Part shown: positions 1-5,583 of the stretch, in pieces
Layout of the letters: the number at the start of each line of letters is the position of its first letter
Position numbering within the stretch: the stretch's first letter is position 1
DNA from: an uncultured Collinsella sp.
Lineage (GTDB): Bacteria > Actinomycetota > Coriobacteriia > Coriobacteriales > Coriobacteriaceae
Reading direction: 5' to 3'
Assembly: GCA_900765185.1 (NCBI GenBank)
Contig: CAAFQT010000121.1
Span: forward strand, 1 to 6,394
Length of the DNA: 6,394 bases
Translations under genes and position numbers: made by a program
Notes under the pieces: model-generated
Told to the model about the DNA's origin: nothing
What the model saw: only the letters and a program-made list of their open reading frames with translations
Database searches by the model: none

Positions 1-127
1 AGTACTTGGCGGGGTACAGGTCGGACATGGAAGCACCGCAGCCGACGAAGGCGACACTGTGGATCTCGTGGTTGGACAGGACGTCAGCGACGATCTGCTT
101 AGGGAGGTTAAGGTCGATCTCGTACAT
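1..127 (-). CDS. SIS-domain sugar-phosphate deglycase/isomerase, N-terminal 42 residues (partial at window edge)
   Basis: This is the start of a gene that runs off the left edge. The 42 visible codons begin with ATG at 127-125 (MYEIDLNLPKQ), preceded by a GAAAGGA Shine-Dalgarno (complement of 137-143) about 7-9 nt upstream. The segment has an N-terminal helix and then a beta strand with a Gly-rich loop, VAFVGCGAS, followed by YPAKY. That is the opening of an SIS (sugar isomerase) fold, whose loop binds the phosphate of a phosphosugar. It lines up with the SIS protein at 4425-5417 (VVWIGAGGS...YPAQY), so the two are paralogues, although this one has a shorter helix-strand spacer. It lies 199 bp beyond eIID on the same strand and probably belongs to the same pathway. 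In gfr-type operons, two SIS deglycases act on different glycated-amine phosphates. The catalytic half is outside the window, so the substrate cannot be judged. Confidence 0.85.
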   Translation of the reverse strand, partial: MYEIDLNLPKQIVADVLSNHEIHSVAFVGCGASMSDLYPAKY

Positions 128-217
128 CTGACACATTCCTTTCGATTTTTGCGGCGCCACATTGCCGGGCGCTCGCAGGGTTACCGTGATTTGGACCGAG
201 TCGCCGGCCCGTTGAGG

Positions 218-248
218 ATGCGACAAAGGGACTGTCCCATTGTCGCAT
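218..248. repeat. Inverted repeat hairpin, ATGCGACAA...TTGTCGCAT type
   Basis: Arms 218-231 and 235-248 pair over 14 positions with a 3-nt loop and a single mismatch (A.A on the plus strand, U.U in a minus-strand transcript). Read on the minus strand, the core is ACAATGGGACAGTCCCTTTGT. The same core layout, including the U.U position, recurs in the hairpin at 6353-6393 with different outer arms. TTTT follows on the plus-strand side (248-251) and AAAA precedes it on the minus-strand side, so U-tract-aided termination would favour the plus strand, where no gene lies. It is probably a member of a dispersed palindromic (REP-like) family; copy number in the genome cannot be seen from here. Confidence 0.75.
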
Positions 249-261
249 TTTGGGGATGGAA

Positions 262-292
262 GCCTGCCTGGGGTATGGGATGCCAGGCAGGC
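262..292 (-). terminator. Possible weak terminator/attenuator after eIID
   Basis: A perfect 10-bp stem (GCCTGCCTGG at 262-271 with CCAGGCAGGC at 283-292) encloses an 11-nt loop, 35 nt downstream of the eIID stop. On the minus strand only TT and then CC follow the stem, so the U-tract of a classical intrinsic terminator is missing. It may partly terminate or stabilise the 3' end of the PTS message, lowering expression of the SIS gene beyond. The structure is seen directly; its function is inferred. Confidence 0.45.
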
Positions 293-326
293 CCCCGGGG
301 GAAAGCGGTTAGACGCTTGGTCGCGA

Positions 327-1160
327 CTAGGCCAGGATGCCGGCCGCGGAGAGGGCGATGCCGCCCACGATGGCGATCACGAGAAGCCAACCGGTGTTGA
401 CGTTCTTCTTGATGAGCCAGTACATAAGGCCGGTGAGGCCAAGGGAGATCATCTGGGGCATCATGCCGTCCAGGATGTCCTGGATAACGACGGTGCCCTC
501 AGCGAACTGCAGCGGGGTGGTGGCGCCGATCAGCGTGGCGATCATGCCGCCTACGGACATAAGACCCACGATGCCGCAGACATACATGAGCTTCTCCATG
601 AGGTCGCCGCCCTGAAGCTTGCTCAGGTACTCGTGGCCGCCCTGATAGCCCATCTTGGCTGCGAACCAAGTGATCAGCACAGAGGGGACGATGGAGATGA
701 GCATGGCCAGGATCGGGCCCATGATGGAGCCCTGCTGAGCCAGCTGAACGCCCAGACCAAAGGCGATAACACGGATGGTGCCCTGGAAGAAGGAGTCACC
801 GATGCCGGAAAGCGGGCCCATAAGGGAGGTCTTGACCGCGTTAATCGAATCGGGGTTGAAGTTCTCGGGATCCTTGGCGTACTCCTCCTCCATGGAGGCG
901 GTGAGGCCCAGGATAAAGGCGCTCGTCTGCGGGGTGCAGTTGTAGAACGCCATGTGACGGTGGTAAGCCTCTTTCTTAGCAGCGAGCTGCTTGGGGTCGG
1001 ACTCGTCCGGATAGAGGCGGTCGAGCGTGGGAACCATGCCGTAGAGGAAGCCCATGTTCATCTGACGCTCGTAGTTCCAAGAGGCCTGGATGGCCCAGGA
1101 GCGCCAGAAGAACTGGCTGACCTTCTTGTTCAGGGACACGTCCTTGGTTGCGGTTGCCAT
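327..1160 (-). CDS. PTS system mannose/fructose/sorbose-family EIID membrane subunit
   Basis: This 277-residue protein is the IID component of a mannose-family phosphotransferase permease. With IIC it forms the membrane channel for sugar uptake coupled to phosphorylation by IIAB. Family hallmarks are visible: SWNYERQMNMGF near residues 27-38, FYNCTPQTSAFILG near 72-85, the GPLSGIGDSFFQ segment at 115-126, and hydrophobic stretches near 130-168, 190-212 and 236-277. The length matches typical IID proteins (about 270-300 aa). I chose ATG at 1160 (MATATKD), because it has an AAGGAGG Shine-Dalgarno at 1169-1175. A longer in-frame start at 1277 would add 39 residues lying inside eIIC and lacks family similarity. 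It is the last PTS gene, 13 nt after the eIIC stop. Sugar specificity cannot be read from IID alone. Confidence 0.95.
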   Translation of the reverse strand: MATATKDVSLNKKVSQFFWRSWAIQASWNYERQMNMGFLYGMVPTLDRLYPDESDPKQLAAKKEAYHRHMAFYNCTPQTSAFILGLTASMEEEYAKDPENFNPDSINAVKTSLMGPLSGIGDSFFQGTIRVIAFGLGVQLAQQGSIMGPILAMLISIVPSVLITWFAAKMGYQGGHEYLSKLQGGDLMEKLMYVCGIVGLMSVGGMIATLIGATTPLQFAEGTVVIQDILDGMMPQMISLGLTGLMYWLIKKNVNTGWLLVIAIVGGIALSAAGILA

Positions 1161-1168
1161 AGTGTGTT

Positions 1169-1175
1169 CCTCCTT
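1169..1175 (-). promoter_or_regulatory. Strong Shine-Dalgarno of eIID overlapping the eIIC stop codon
   Basis: AAGGAGG (complement of 1169-1175) lies 8 nt before the eIID ATG and shares two bases with the TAA stop of eIIC (1174-1176). Ribosomes finishing eIIC therefore arrive at the eIID initiation site, which suggests translational coupling of the two membrane subunits. This site also fixes 1160 as the eIID start. Confidence 0.85.
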
Positions 1176-1968
1176 AGTCTTCGTCGTCTTCGAGCGGATC
1201 GTAGTCGGAATCGACACCGGCGGCTGCATGGGACCCGTTGAACTTGAAGCCCATGAAGACGACAGCCAGGCACACACCGATCAGAGCGACCGCGATGACG
1301 GACAGGTTGAGGTAAGCGGCGAGCAGGAAACCGATGAACAGGAACGGAGTCATACCCTTCTTGATCATCATGGTGAGCAGCAGGGCCAAGCCGTAGGCGG
1401 TCATGATCTTGGTCGAAACGTTAAGACCAGTGGACAGCCACTCGGGAACCATGTTGACGATGGCCTGAACCAGGTCGGTGCCAACAAAGACGGCGAGGAA
1501 GATCGGCAGGAAGTACATGATGGCGTACAGACCGGAGCCGGCGCAGATGTGCATACGATAGGCGGTCTTGAACTTTCCGTTATCGATCGCGCTATCTGCC
1601 ACATGGGTGAGGGCGGCGATGATGGAACGGAACACGATGCCGAGGAGCTGACCCAGGACGGCGACCGGGATGGCGATCGTCATGGCGGTCTCGGCAGAAG
1701 CATCGGTCAGGCACGCAAAGGCAGCGGCCACGATGCCGCCCAGGACCATATCGGGCGGAACGGCGGCGCCGACCTGCACCAGGCCCATGGACACGAGCTC
1801 GACGGCGGCACCGACGGCAAGGCCGGTGGGCACATCGCCCAGCAGCAGACCGACGAGCGTAGCGCCAACGAGGGGCTGCTCGAAGTTAAGACGACCGAGC
1901 AGGCGGGAGTCCCACATGCAGAACACGCCGACGAGGCCGACGAGCACCGCACTGATGAACGTATTCAT
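1174..1968 (-). CDS. PTS system mannose/fructose/sorbose-family EIIC membrane subunit
   Basis: This 264-residue polytopic membrane protein is the IIC component, which carries the sugar-binding translocation path with IID. Evidence is the N-terminal hydrophobic helix (MNTFISAVLVGLVGVFCMWD), the IIC family segment GAAVELVSMG at residues 53-62 within a Gly/Ala-rich helix, and the VPPDMVLGGIVAAAFA region at 70-85. Further helices lie near 97-120, 143-168, 188-202 and 206-240. The chain ends in a short, very acidic cytoplasmic tail (residues 253-264, seven Asp/Glu). The start ATG at 1968 has an AAGGAGAAGG Shine-Dalgarno in 1971-1980. It lies 36 bp after eIIAB and is followed by eIID with a coupled ribosome site, so the three genes form an operon. 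Family assignment is firm; substrate is unknown. Confidence 0.95.
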   Translation of the reverse strand: MNTFISAVLVGLVGVFCMWDSRLLGRLNFEQPLVGATLVGLLLGDVPTGLAVGAAVELVSMGLVQVGAAVPPDMVLGGIVAAAFACLTDASAETAMTIAIPVAVLGQLLGIVFRSIIAALTHVADSAIDNGKFKTAYRMHICAGSGLYAIMYFLPIFLAVFVGTDLVQAIVNMVPEWLSTGLNVSTKIMTAYGLALLLTMMIKKGMTPFLFIGFLLAAYLNLSVIAVALIGVCLAVVFMGFKFNGSHAAAGVDSDYDPLEDDED

Positions 1969-1985
1969 ACCCTTCTCCTTTCAGT

Positions 1986-1999
1986 CAGGCAAAAGCCTG
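1986..1999 (-). other. Small hairpin between eIIAB and eIIC
   Basis: CAGGC (1986-1990) pairs with GCCTG (1995-1999) around a 4-nt loop, immediately after the eIIAB stop and upstream of the eIIC ribosome site. The 5-bp stem is short. It could tune relative expression of soluble and membrane subunits, but may be chance. Confidence 0.3.
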
Positions 2000-2004
2000 G
2001 TTGA

Positions 2005-2928
2005 TTACAGCTTGGCGTCGATGTCGACGCTCTGATACGTAGGGGTCTGCTGGACATAGAGCTTGATGCCCATGTCGAGCAGCTGGTTGACGTCGGCCTT
2101 CTGGGTGGCGTCGAGGAAGACGGAGCTGTCCTTGCCGCCGACCTGATCGGCACCGTCGTGGTTGGCGGTGGCGCCCAGGTTGATAGCGTCGAGCTTGTAG
2201 CCCTGACAGAACTGCAGCATCTCGGCAGTGTTGCCAAAGACGAACATGACGCGCTCGCCGAGGGTGTTGAGCTTATCCATCTTGGCGAGGGCACGCTCGA
2301 CGGTGAAGATGTTCAGGCGCACGCCCTGGGGCTTGGCCAGCTTAAGAGCGCCCTTCTTGATGTCATCGTTGGCGGCAGCGTTGTCGACGACGATGATGCG
2401 CTCGGCCTGAACCTTGGTGGTCCAAGTAAAGACGACCTGGCCGTGCAGCAGACGGTAGTCAAGACGTGCGAGGACGATCTTGGCGGGACCGGAGCTGTGA
2501 CGGGACGCCTTGGCCTTCTTGGCGGGAGCCGCGGCGGCCTCGACCGGTGCGTTGGGGTTGGTCAGACCGGTGCGGGCCTCATTGATGAGGGCCGCGAGCT
2601 CGGCGCCCTTGACGGGGGCGGGGCTCATAGCAAGCGTGAGCGCCAACGGGATGTTGAAACCGCTGACAACCGTGAACTTCGTGCCGTTCTTGGAAAGCTC
2701 GACCATGTTGTTGTTGACCGAGCTGCCGAGCATATCGGTCAGCACATAGACGGTGTCGTCCGCGTTGAACGTGGCGATCATAGCCTCAACCTTATTGGTG
2801 ATGGGCTCCTTGTCGTCACGAGCAAGCGACACGACGTGGACGTTCGACACGTCGCCGAGAACCATCTCGAGCGTGTCTTTGGCGCCTGCGGCCAGGCCGC
2901 CATGAGATGCGAGAATGATCTGATTCAT
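2005..2928 (-). CDS. PTS system mannose-family EIIAB fusion protein
   Basis: This cytoplasmic 307-residue phosphotransfer protein joins IIA and IIB, like E. coli ManX (about 320 aa). IIA covers roughly residues 1-120. The HPr-dependent phosphoacceptor is His9 in ILASHGGLA, with Asp65 in the TDMLGSS segment where the family usually has TDxxGG. An Ala/Pro/Lys-rich linker spans about 121-147. IIB covers about 148-307, with its phosphohistidine His162 in RLDYRLLHGQV; the common form is RIDDRLIHGQV, so Tyr158 replaces the second Asp. IIB then phosphorylates the sugar passing through IIC/IID. The ATG at 2928 is preceded by GGAAGAGG. It is the first gene of the PTS operon (eIIAB-eIIC-eIID), with a 182-bp upstream region holding a TATAAT box. 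Both active-site histidines are present, so it should be functional. Confidence 0.95.
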   Translation of the reverse strand: MNQIILASHGGLAAGAKDTLEMVLGDVSNVHVVSLARDDKEPITNKVEAMIATFNADDTVYVLTDMLGSSVNNNMVELSKNGTKFTVVSGFNIPLALTLAMSPAPVKGAELAALINEARTGLTNPNAPVEAAAAPAKKAKASRHSSGPAKIVLARLDYRLLHGQVVFTWTTKVQAERIIVVDNAAANDDIKKGALKLAKPQGVRLNIFTVERALAKMDKLNTLGERVMFVFGNTAEMLQFCQGYKLDAINLGATANHDGADQVGGKDSSVFLDATQKADVNQLLDMGIKLYVQQTPTYQSVDIDAKL

Positions 2929-2944
2929 CTTGCCTCTTCCTTTT

Positions 2945-2960
2945 CGTTATGGTCATTATA
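2945..2960 (-). promoter_or_regulatory. PTS operon -10 region with 16-bp shared motif
   Basis: On the minus strand this reads TATAATGACCATAACG, beginning with a perfect TATAAT (complement of 2955-2960). A start site near 2948 would give a leader of about 20 nt. CGTTAT (2945-2950) and ATAACG (2958-2963) form a dyad spanning the -10 and +1. No TTGACA-like -35 is seen at 16-18 bp, suggesting activator dependence or a divergent -35. The motif matches 14 of 16 bases with 4234-4249 upstream of the EamA gene, so it may be an operator. A second, weaker box, TATACT, lies at 2991-2996. Confidence 0.5.
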
Positions 2961-3085
2961 ACGTCTTATACGTTGCTTATATTGCTAATTAGTATAAAGA
3001 CCGTTCGCGGGTGAAAATCGACCGTTGACGGGTTTAACGTACTCGAAACGTTGGACTGGGTAGGCCGGCGCTAGCTGGATAACCC

Positions 3086-3099
3086 CAGGTCAGACCCTG
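3086..3099 (-). other. Bulged palindrome in the eamA 3' region
   Basis: CAGGTCAGACCCTG is a near-perfect inverted repeat with one bulged base, 12 nt downstream of the EamA-family stop. It might mark the 3' end of that transcript, but no T-run follows on either side, so terminator function is doubtful. The remainder of 2929-3110 is promoter-like AT-rich sequence (2941-3000) and unassigned GC-rich sequence. Confidence 0.25.
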
Positions 3100-3110
3100 C
3101 GCGCAATCCC

Positions 3111-4193
3111 CTATCGCACGAAGTACCAGGGGCTTTCCTGTACGGTGGGTTCCAGCGCAATGCCGGTGCGTTCCTTAAACAGATCCATGTCCTGAGATTT
3201 TTCGGTCCACCACGCGTTGGGCTTAAAGGTCATGCTCTCAATGACATGACCGACAAACACACTGTTGCGCAGCTTGGAGAAGTCGGTGTTCATAATCAGG
3301 ATGGACGCGAGCACCAACACGATGCCCAGGACTTTAATCGCGCCGGCGGGCTCGGCGTAGACACCAATGCCCACCAGTACGGTGACGACCGTCTCGAAAG
3401 ACATTACGACGGGAACTTTCGATGTCTCGAGCCCCATGGACAGACCCTGCATATATAAGATGTAAGCAACGGCTGTGGGGATGAGTCCAAAGCCAAGGAA
3501 CAGCAGCAGCAGCTGTGGCGACATTGCCGCGGCGACATCCGGCCACGGAGCCGCGATAGCTGCCATAACCGCACCGCCAAAAACAAAGCCCCAAAACGTG
3601 ACAGCCAGCGGGTGGACCGTCTTGGTTGCTATTCGGCTAAACACCGCGAGCGACGCACCACAAAGGCCTGCAATCACGCCCGACGTGACGCCCCAAACCG
3701 AAAAATGAAAACCGGAAAGGTCGCCATTGGTCACTGCAAGCACGCAGCCTACGATGTTAAAGACAATGGCAACGAGCTTGTTGGGGGTCACGTCCTCGCG
3801 ATAAAGCACGCGGCCGAGCATGACGCCAAACACCGGCGAGGTGTAGAGCAGCACCGAGGCCGTGGACATGCCCACCTCGCCCATGCACTCGTAATAACAG
3901 GTGTTGGCGGCGGCCAAACCGACGATGCCGACAAGCGCACAGGGAACAAGCTCTTTAGGGCTTGCCTTGAACAGGGCCAGCGGACCCTGAGCCACGGTAG
4001 ACCCCTCACCCGGACGGCAGCCCATAAACATCAGGACCGGCGCCAAGATAAGCGCTCCGACCAACAAGCGAAAGGCAGCCATGCTCTGGGACGAAACGCC
4101 CATGGCCGAGATGCCGTTTACAAAGATTCCGATGCTGCCCCACATAAGCGCGGCGATCAGCACCAGCACATAGCCCAGATTGCTTTTCTTCAA
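3111..4193 (-). CDS. EamA/DMT-superfamily transporter with C-terminal extension
   Basis: This 360-residue inner-membrane protein belongs to the drug/metabolite transporter superfamily, whose members move amino acids, amines or other small metabolites. Two EamA repeats are visible, about ten hydrophobic helices in all. The first half spans about 8-155, with LMWGSIGIF near 16-24 and the family-typical TASVLLYTSPVFGVMLG near 111-127. The second spans about 165-303, with ALTLG-like AVAYILYMQGL at 241-251 and a final helix at 286-301. The start is TTG at 4193-4191, supported by AGGAGG at 4199-4204. The next Met (residue 18) lies inside helix 1, so TTG is preferred. Residues 306-360 form a hydrophilic tail beyond the usual family end. 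It has its own upstream region and lies between the SIS gene and the PTS operon, so a role in exporting or importing a pathway amine is plausible but unproven. Confidence 0.9.
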   Translation of the reverse strand: MKKSNLGYVLVLIAALMWGSIGIFVNGISAMGVSSQSMAAFRLLVGALILAPVLMFMGCRPGEGSTVAQGPLALFKASPKELVPCALVGIVGLAAANTCYYECMGEVGMSTASVLLYTSPVFGVMLGRVLYREDVTPNKLVAIVFNIVGCVLAVTNGDLSGFHFSVWGVTSGVIAGLCGASLAVFSRIATKTVHPLAVTFWGFVFGGAVMAAIAAPWPDVAAAMSPQLLLLFLGFGLIPTAVAYILYMQGLSMGLETSKVPVVMSFETVVTVLVGIGVYAEPAGAIKVLGIVLVLASILIMNTDFSKLRNSVFVGHVIESMTFKPNAWWTEKSQDMDLFKERTGIALEPTVQESPWYFVR

Positions 4194-4198
4194 CGCAG

Positions 4199-4204
4199 CC
4201 TCCT
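4199..4204 (-). promoter_or_regulatory. Shine-Dalgarno that fixes a TTG start
   Basis: AGGAGG (complement of 4199-4204) sits 5 nt before the TTG codon at 4193. No ATG or GTG lies at a suitable distance, so this site decides the EamA start. Confidence 0.75.
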
Positions 4205-4233
4205 CGGTATTGTTTCCAATATGTTTCGTACTA

Positions 4234-4249
4234 CGTTATAGTCGTTATA
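4234..4249 (-). promoter_or_regulatory. eamA upstream copy of the 16-bp motif shared with the PTS promoter
   Basis: On the minus strand this reads TATAACGACTATAACG, two TATAACG units 9 bp apart, 41 nt before the TTG start. It differs from the PTS copy (2945-2960) at two positions, both C/T changes. Each TATAAC could serve as a -10; TTGAAA lies 15 bp upstream of the second. It is probably a promoter with an overlapping operator; which protein binds is unknown. Confidence 0.45.
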
Positions 4250-4323
4250 TACATTTTTCAAGACACAAATCGGCGAGCGGATAAGTGATCCGTTTTCCTC
4301 CGCCCCCAGCGGATTACTGGGCG

Positions 4324-4388
4324 GTTGCGGTGAAATAGTTCCTAAATAGAGGCTTCAAGCCCCCAAGCAGGAACTATTCCACCGCAAC
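4324..4388 (-). repeat. Long inverted repeat, 20-bp stem
   Basis: Arms 4324-4343 and 4369-4388 match over 20 positions with one exception, around a 25-nt loop that itself contains GGCTT/AAGCC. The exception is A.C in a plus-strand RNA but G.U in a minus-strand RNA, so the minus transcript, co-directional with the genes, forms an uninterrupted stem. It starts 37 nt beyond the SIS stop codon. No U-tract follows on either strand, so it is not a standard intrinsic terminator. It could stabilise the 3' end, be a REP/MITE-like repeat, or be a structured RNA. Confidence 0.7.
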
Positions 4389-4424
4389 TTATGAGGACAT
4401 CGAGCTGTTAGGCCGCTCTATCCC

Positions 4425-5417
4425 CTAGTAGTCCAGCTTCCACATGTAGCGGCGCGTCATGTAGTCCTTGTGGGTGACGGCAGAGAGCGCACGCATGTAC
4501 ACGTTGTTGAGGATCGGGGCAAAGATCAGGTGATTGAAGTACTCGCTCACGCTGTCCTTGATGTCGTTGAGGCCGAGCTCCTTGGCGTCGAGCTGATAGA
4601 CGCGCTCGCCACCGTACTGGTTGACGAAGCGGATGCCGCGCTCGTCGTTGCAGCGGCTGCGGCCGACGCTGATGAGCTGGAACAGCGAGGTGCGCTTGTC
4701 CAGGATCTCGAAGGGGCCGTGGAAGAAGTCGCAGGTGTTGATGGTGCAGGAGTCGATCTGCAGCATCTCCTGCACGTTGCAGATGCTAAAGACGTAGGCG
4801 GCACCAAAGAGCGGACCCTGAGCCATCACGTTGATGCAGGGCTTGTCGGCGTTTTGCTCGGCCCACTTGGCGGCGAGCGGACGGGTGTACTCGACGGCCT
4901 TGCGATAGATGGGGTCGACCAGGTCGAAGGCGGCCATAGCGGTCTCGTACTCGGCATAACCCTCGGTCTGCTGCGTGAGCTCCATGGCGATCATGGTCAC
5001 GACGGCGGAGTTGGTACGGCCCATGCAGGACTCGTCGACGGCCAGGCTGTCATACTGGATCTTGTAGTCGCAGACCTCGGTGAGGCCGGACTCGTCAACA
5101 TAGATTGCGATGGTGCTGGCGCCGTGGTCCTTGGCGACCTGGGCGGCGACGATGGTCTCCTTGGTGCCGCGCATGGACACGACAACGGCCAGGGTGTTCT
5201 CGTTGACGTAGGCCGGGGTGGCGTGCACGAACTCGTTGCTGGTGTAGCTGGAGCTCACGACCTGCGTGGCCTCGTGCTCCATAAAGTACTGGGCAGGATA
5301 GTTGCCGCCGTTGGATCCGCCGGCGCCAATCCACACGACGCGCTTGATGCCGCCCTTGTCTGCCTTGTCAGCCAAAACCTGGGAGACGACGTCCTTAACC
5401 TGTTCCTGAGTAGTCAT
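4425..5417 (-). CDS. SIS-domain sugar-phosphate deglycase/isomerase, FrlB/GfrF-like
   Basis: This cytoplasmic 330-residue enzyme has two SIS domains, the size of FrlB (about 340 aa). The first domain covers about 1-155: VVWIGAGGSNGG at 27-38 is the phosphosugar loop, and VVVSMRGTKET at 78-88 is the SxxGxTxE-type loop. The second covers about 185-330: FFHGPFEI at 231-238 matches the xFRHGPLEI active-site segment that I recall from E. coli FrlB. The DERGIRFV segment (258-265) and the end D318...RRYMWKLDY also parallel FrlB. FrlB splits fructoselysine 6-phosphate into glucose 6-phosphate and lysine; GfrF acts on glucoselysine 6-phosphate. The residue before FFHGP is Asp230, where FrlB has Glu. 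ATG at 5417 is chosen, with AAAGG about 10 nt upstream. It faces the GntR gene divergently. Other SIS roles (amino-sugar deaminase or isomerase) remain possible. Confidence 0.88.
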   Translation of the reverse strand: MTTQEQVKDVVSQVLADKADKGGIKRVVWIGAGGSNGGNYPAQYFMEHEATQVVSSSYTSNEFVHATPAYVNENTLAVVVSMRGTKETIVAAQVAKDHGASTIAIYVDESGLTEVCDYKIQYDSLAVDESCMGRTNSAVVTMIAMELTQQTEGYAEYETAMAAFDLVDPIYRKAVEYTRPLAAKWAEQNADKPCINVMAQGPLFGAAYVFSICNVQEMLQIDSCTINTCDFFHGPFEILDKRTSLFQLISVGRSRCNDERGIRFVNQYGGERVYQLDAKELGLNDIKDSVSEYFNHLIFAPILNNVYMRALSAVTHKDYMTRRYMWKLDY

Positions 5418-5455
5418 CGCGCATCAGCCTTTCTTCTCGTTTGATGCTCTCGATG

Positions 5456-5471
5456 GCATACAAGTTACATA
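5456..5471 (+). promoter_or_regulatory. Putative GntR operator, site 1
   Basis: GCATACAAGTTACATA matches site 3 (5595-5610) at 15 of 16 bases. It lies 39-54 nt before the SIS ATG, where a bound repressor would block that promoter. Its GCATACAA pairs as an inverted repeat with TTGTATGC at 5495-5502, with inner ACATA (5467-5471) and TATGT (5483-5487) nested between. HutC-type GntR proteins commonly bind such TA-rich dyads; binding here is inferred. Confidence 0.5.
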
Positions 5472-5489
5472 CATGTTTTGGTTATGTCG

Positions 5490-5502
5490 ACTAGTTGTAT
5501 GC
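5490..5502 (-). promoter_or_regulatory. Putative GntR half-site, site 2 (inverted)
   Basis: Read on the minus strand, this is GCATACAACTAGT, sharing GCATACAA with sites 1 and 3 in the opposite orientation. It forms the right arm of a long dyad with site 1, arm centres about 39 bp apart. Confidence 0.4.
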
Positions 5503-5583
5503 TATATTTGTCTTAGAATTTTTGCTGATGCGGTTTTTGATAATTGGCTACCAGCGGTTTTGTTGTCGTATTGAATACATGCT

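Larger units (their letters stand above)
128..326 (-). other. eIID to SIS intergenic spacer with stacked inverted repeats
   Basis: This 199-bp gap holds no credible gene. In the minus-strand direction it contains a CCCCCGGGGG palindrome (292-301), a perfect 10-bp hairpin (262-292) and a 14-bp hairpin with one mismatch (218-248). A smaller GC-rich hairpin follows (151-176: GCG-GCGCC paired with GGCGC-t-CGC) just upstream of the SIS Shine-Dalgarno. I see no clear -10/-35 promoter for the downstream SIS gene, so that gene may depend on read-through from the PTS genes, damped by these structures. That reading is inference. Confidence 0.5.

Noticed and set aside
59..400. Plus-strand frame over the left intergenic region
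   Set aside because: It runs antisense through the SIS start, two hairpins and the end of eIID, has an Arg/Pro-rich translation and no ribosome site.
240..1241. Long plus-strand open frame opposite eIID, with similar ones at 1090-2004, 2158-2961 and 4470-5444
   Set aside because: They lie antisense to well-recognised PTS and SIS genes. Their low-complexity Gly/Ala/His/Asp-rich translations match no family and are expected from the third-position GC bias of the true genes.
1161..1277. N-terminal extension of EIID to an ATG at 1277
   Set aside because: It would overlap eIIC by about 100 bp and add 39 low-complexity residues. The AAGGAGG at 1169-1175 clearly serves the ATG at 1160.
2005..2928. 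Frameshifted or broken EIIAB
   Set aside because: The frame is continuous and both phosphoacceptor histidines (His9 and His162) are present. The Ala/Pro-rich stretch is a normal interdomain linker.
4271..4325. Second hairpin and repeated GCGGAT segments upstream of eamA
   Set aside because: CGGAT/ATCCG and CCGCCC/GGGCGG pairings are short and bulged, with no T-run or matching copy elsewhere in the window.
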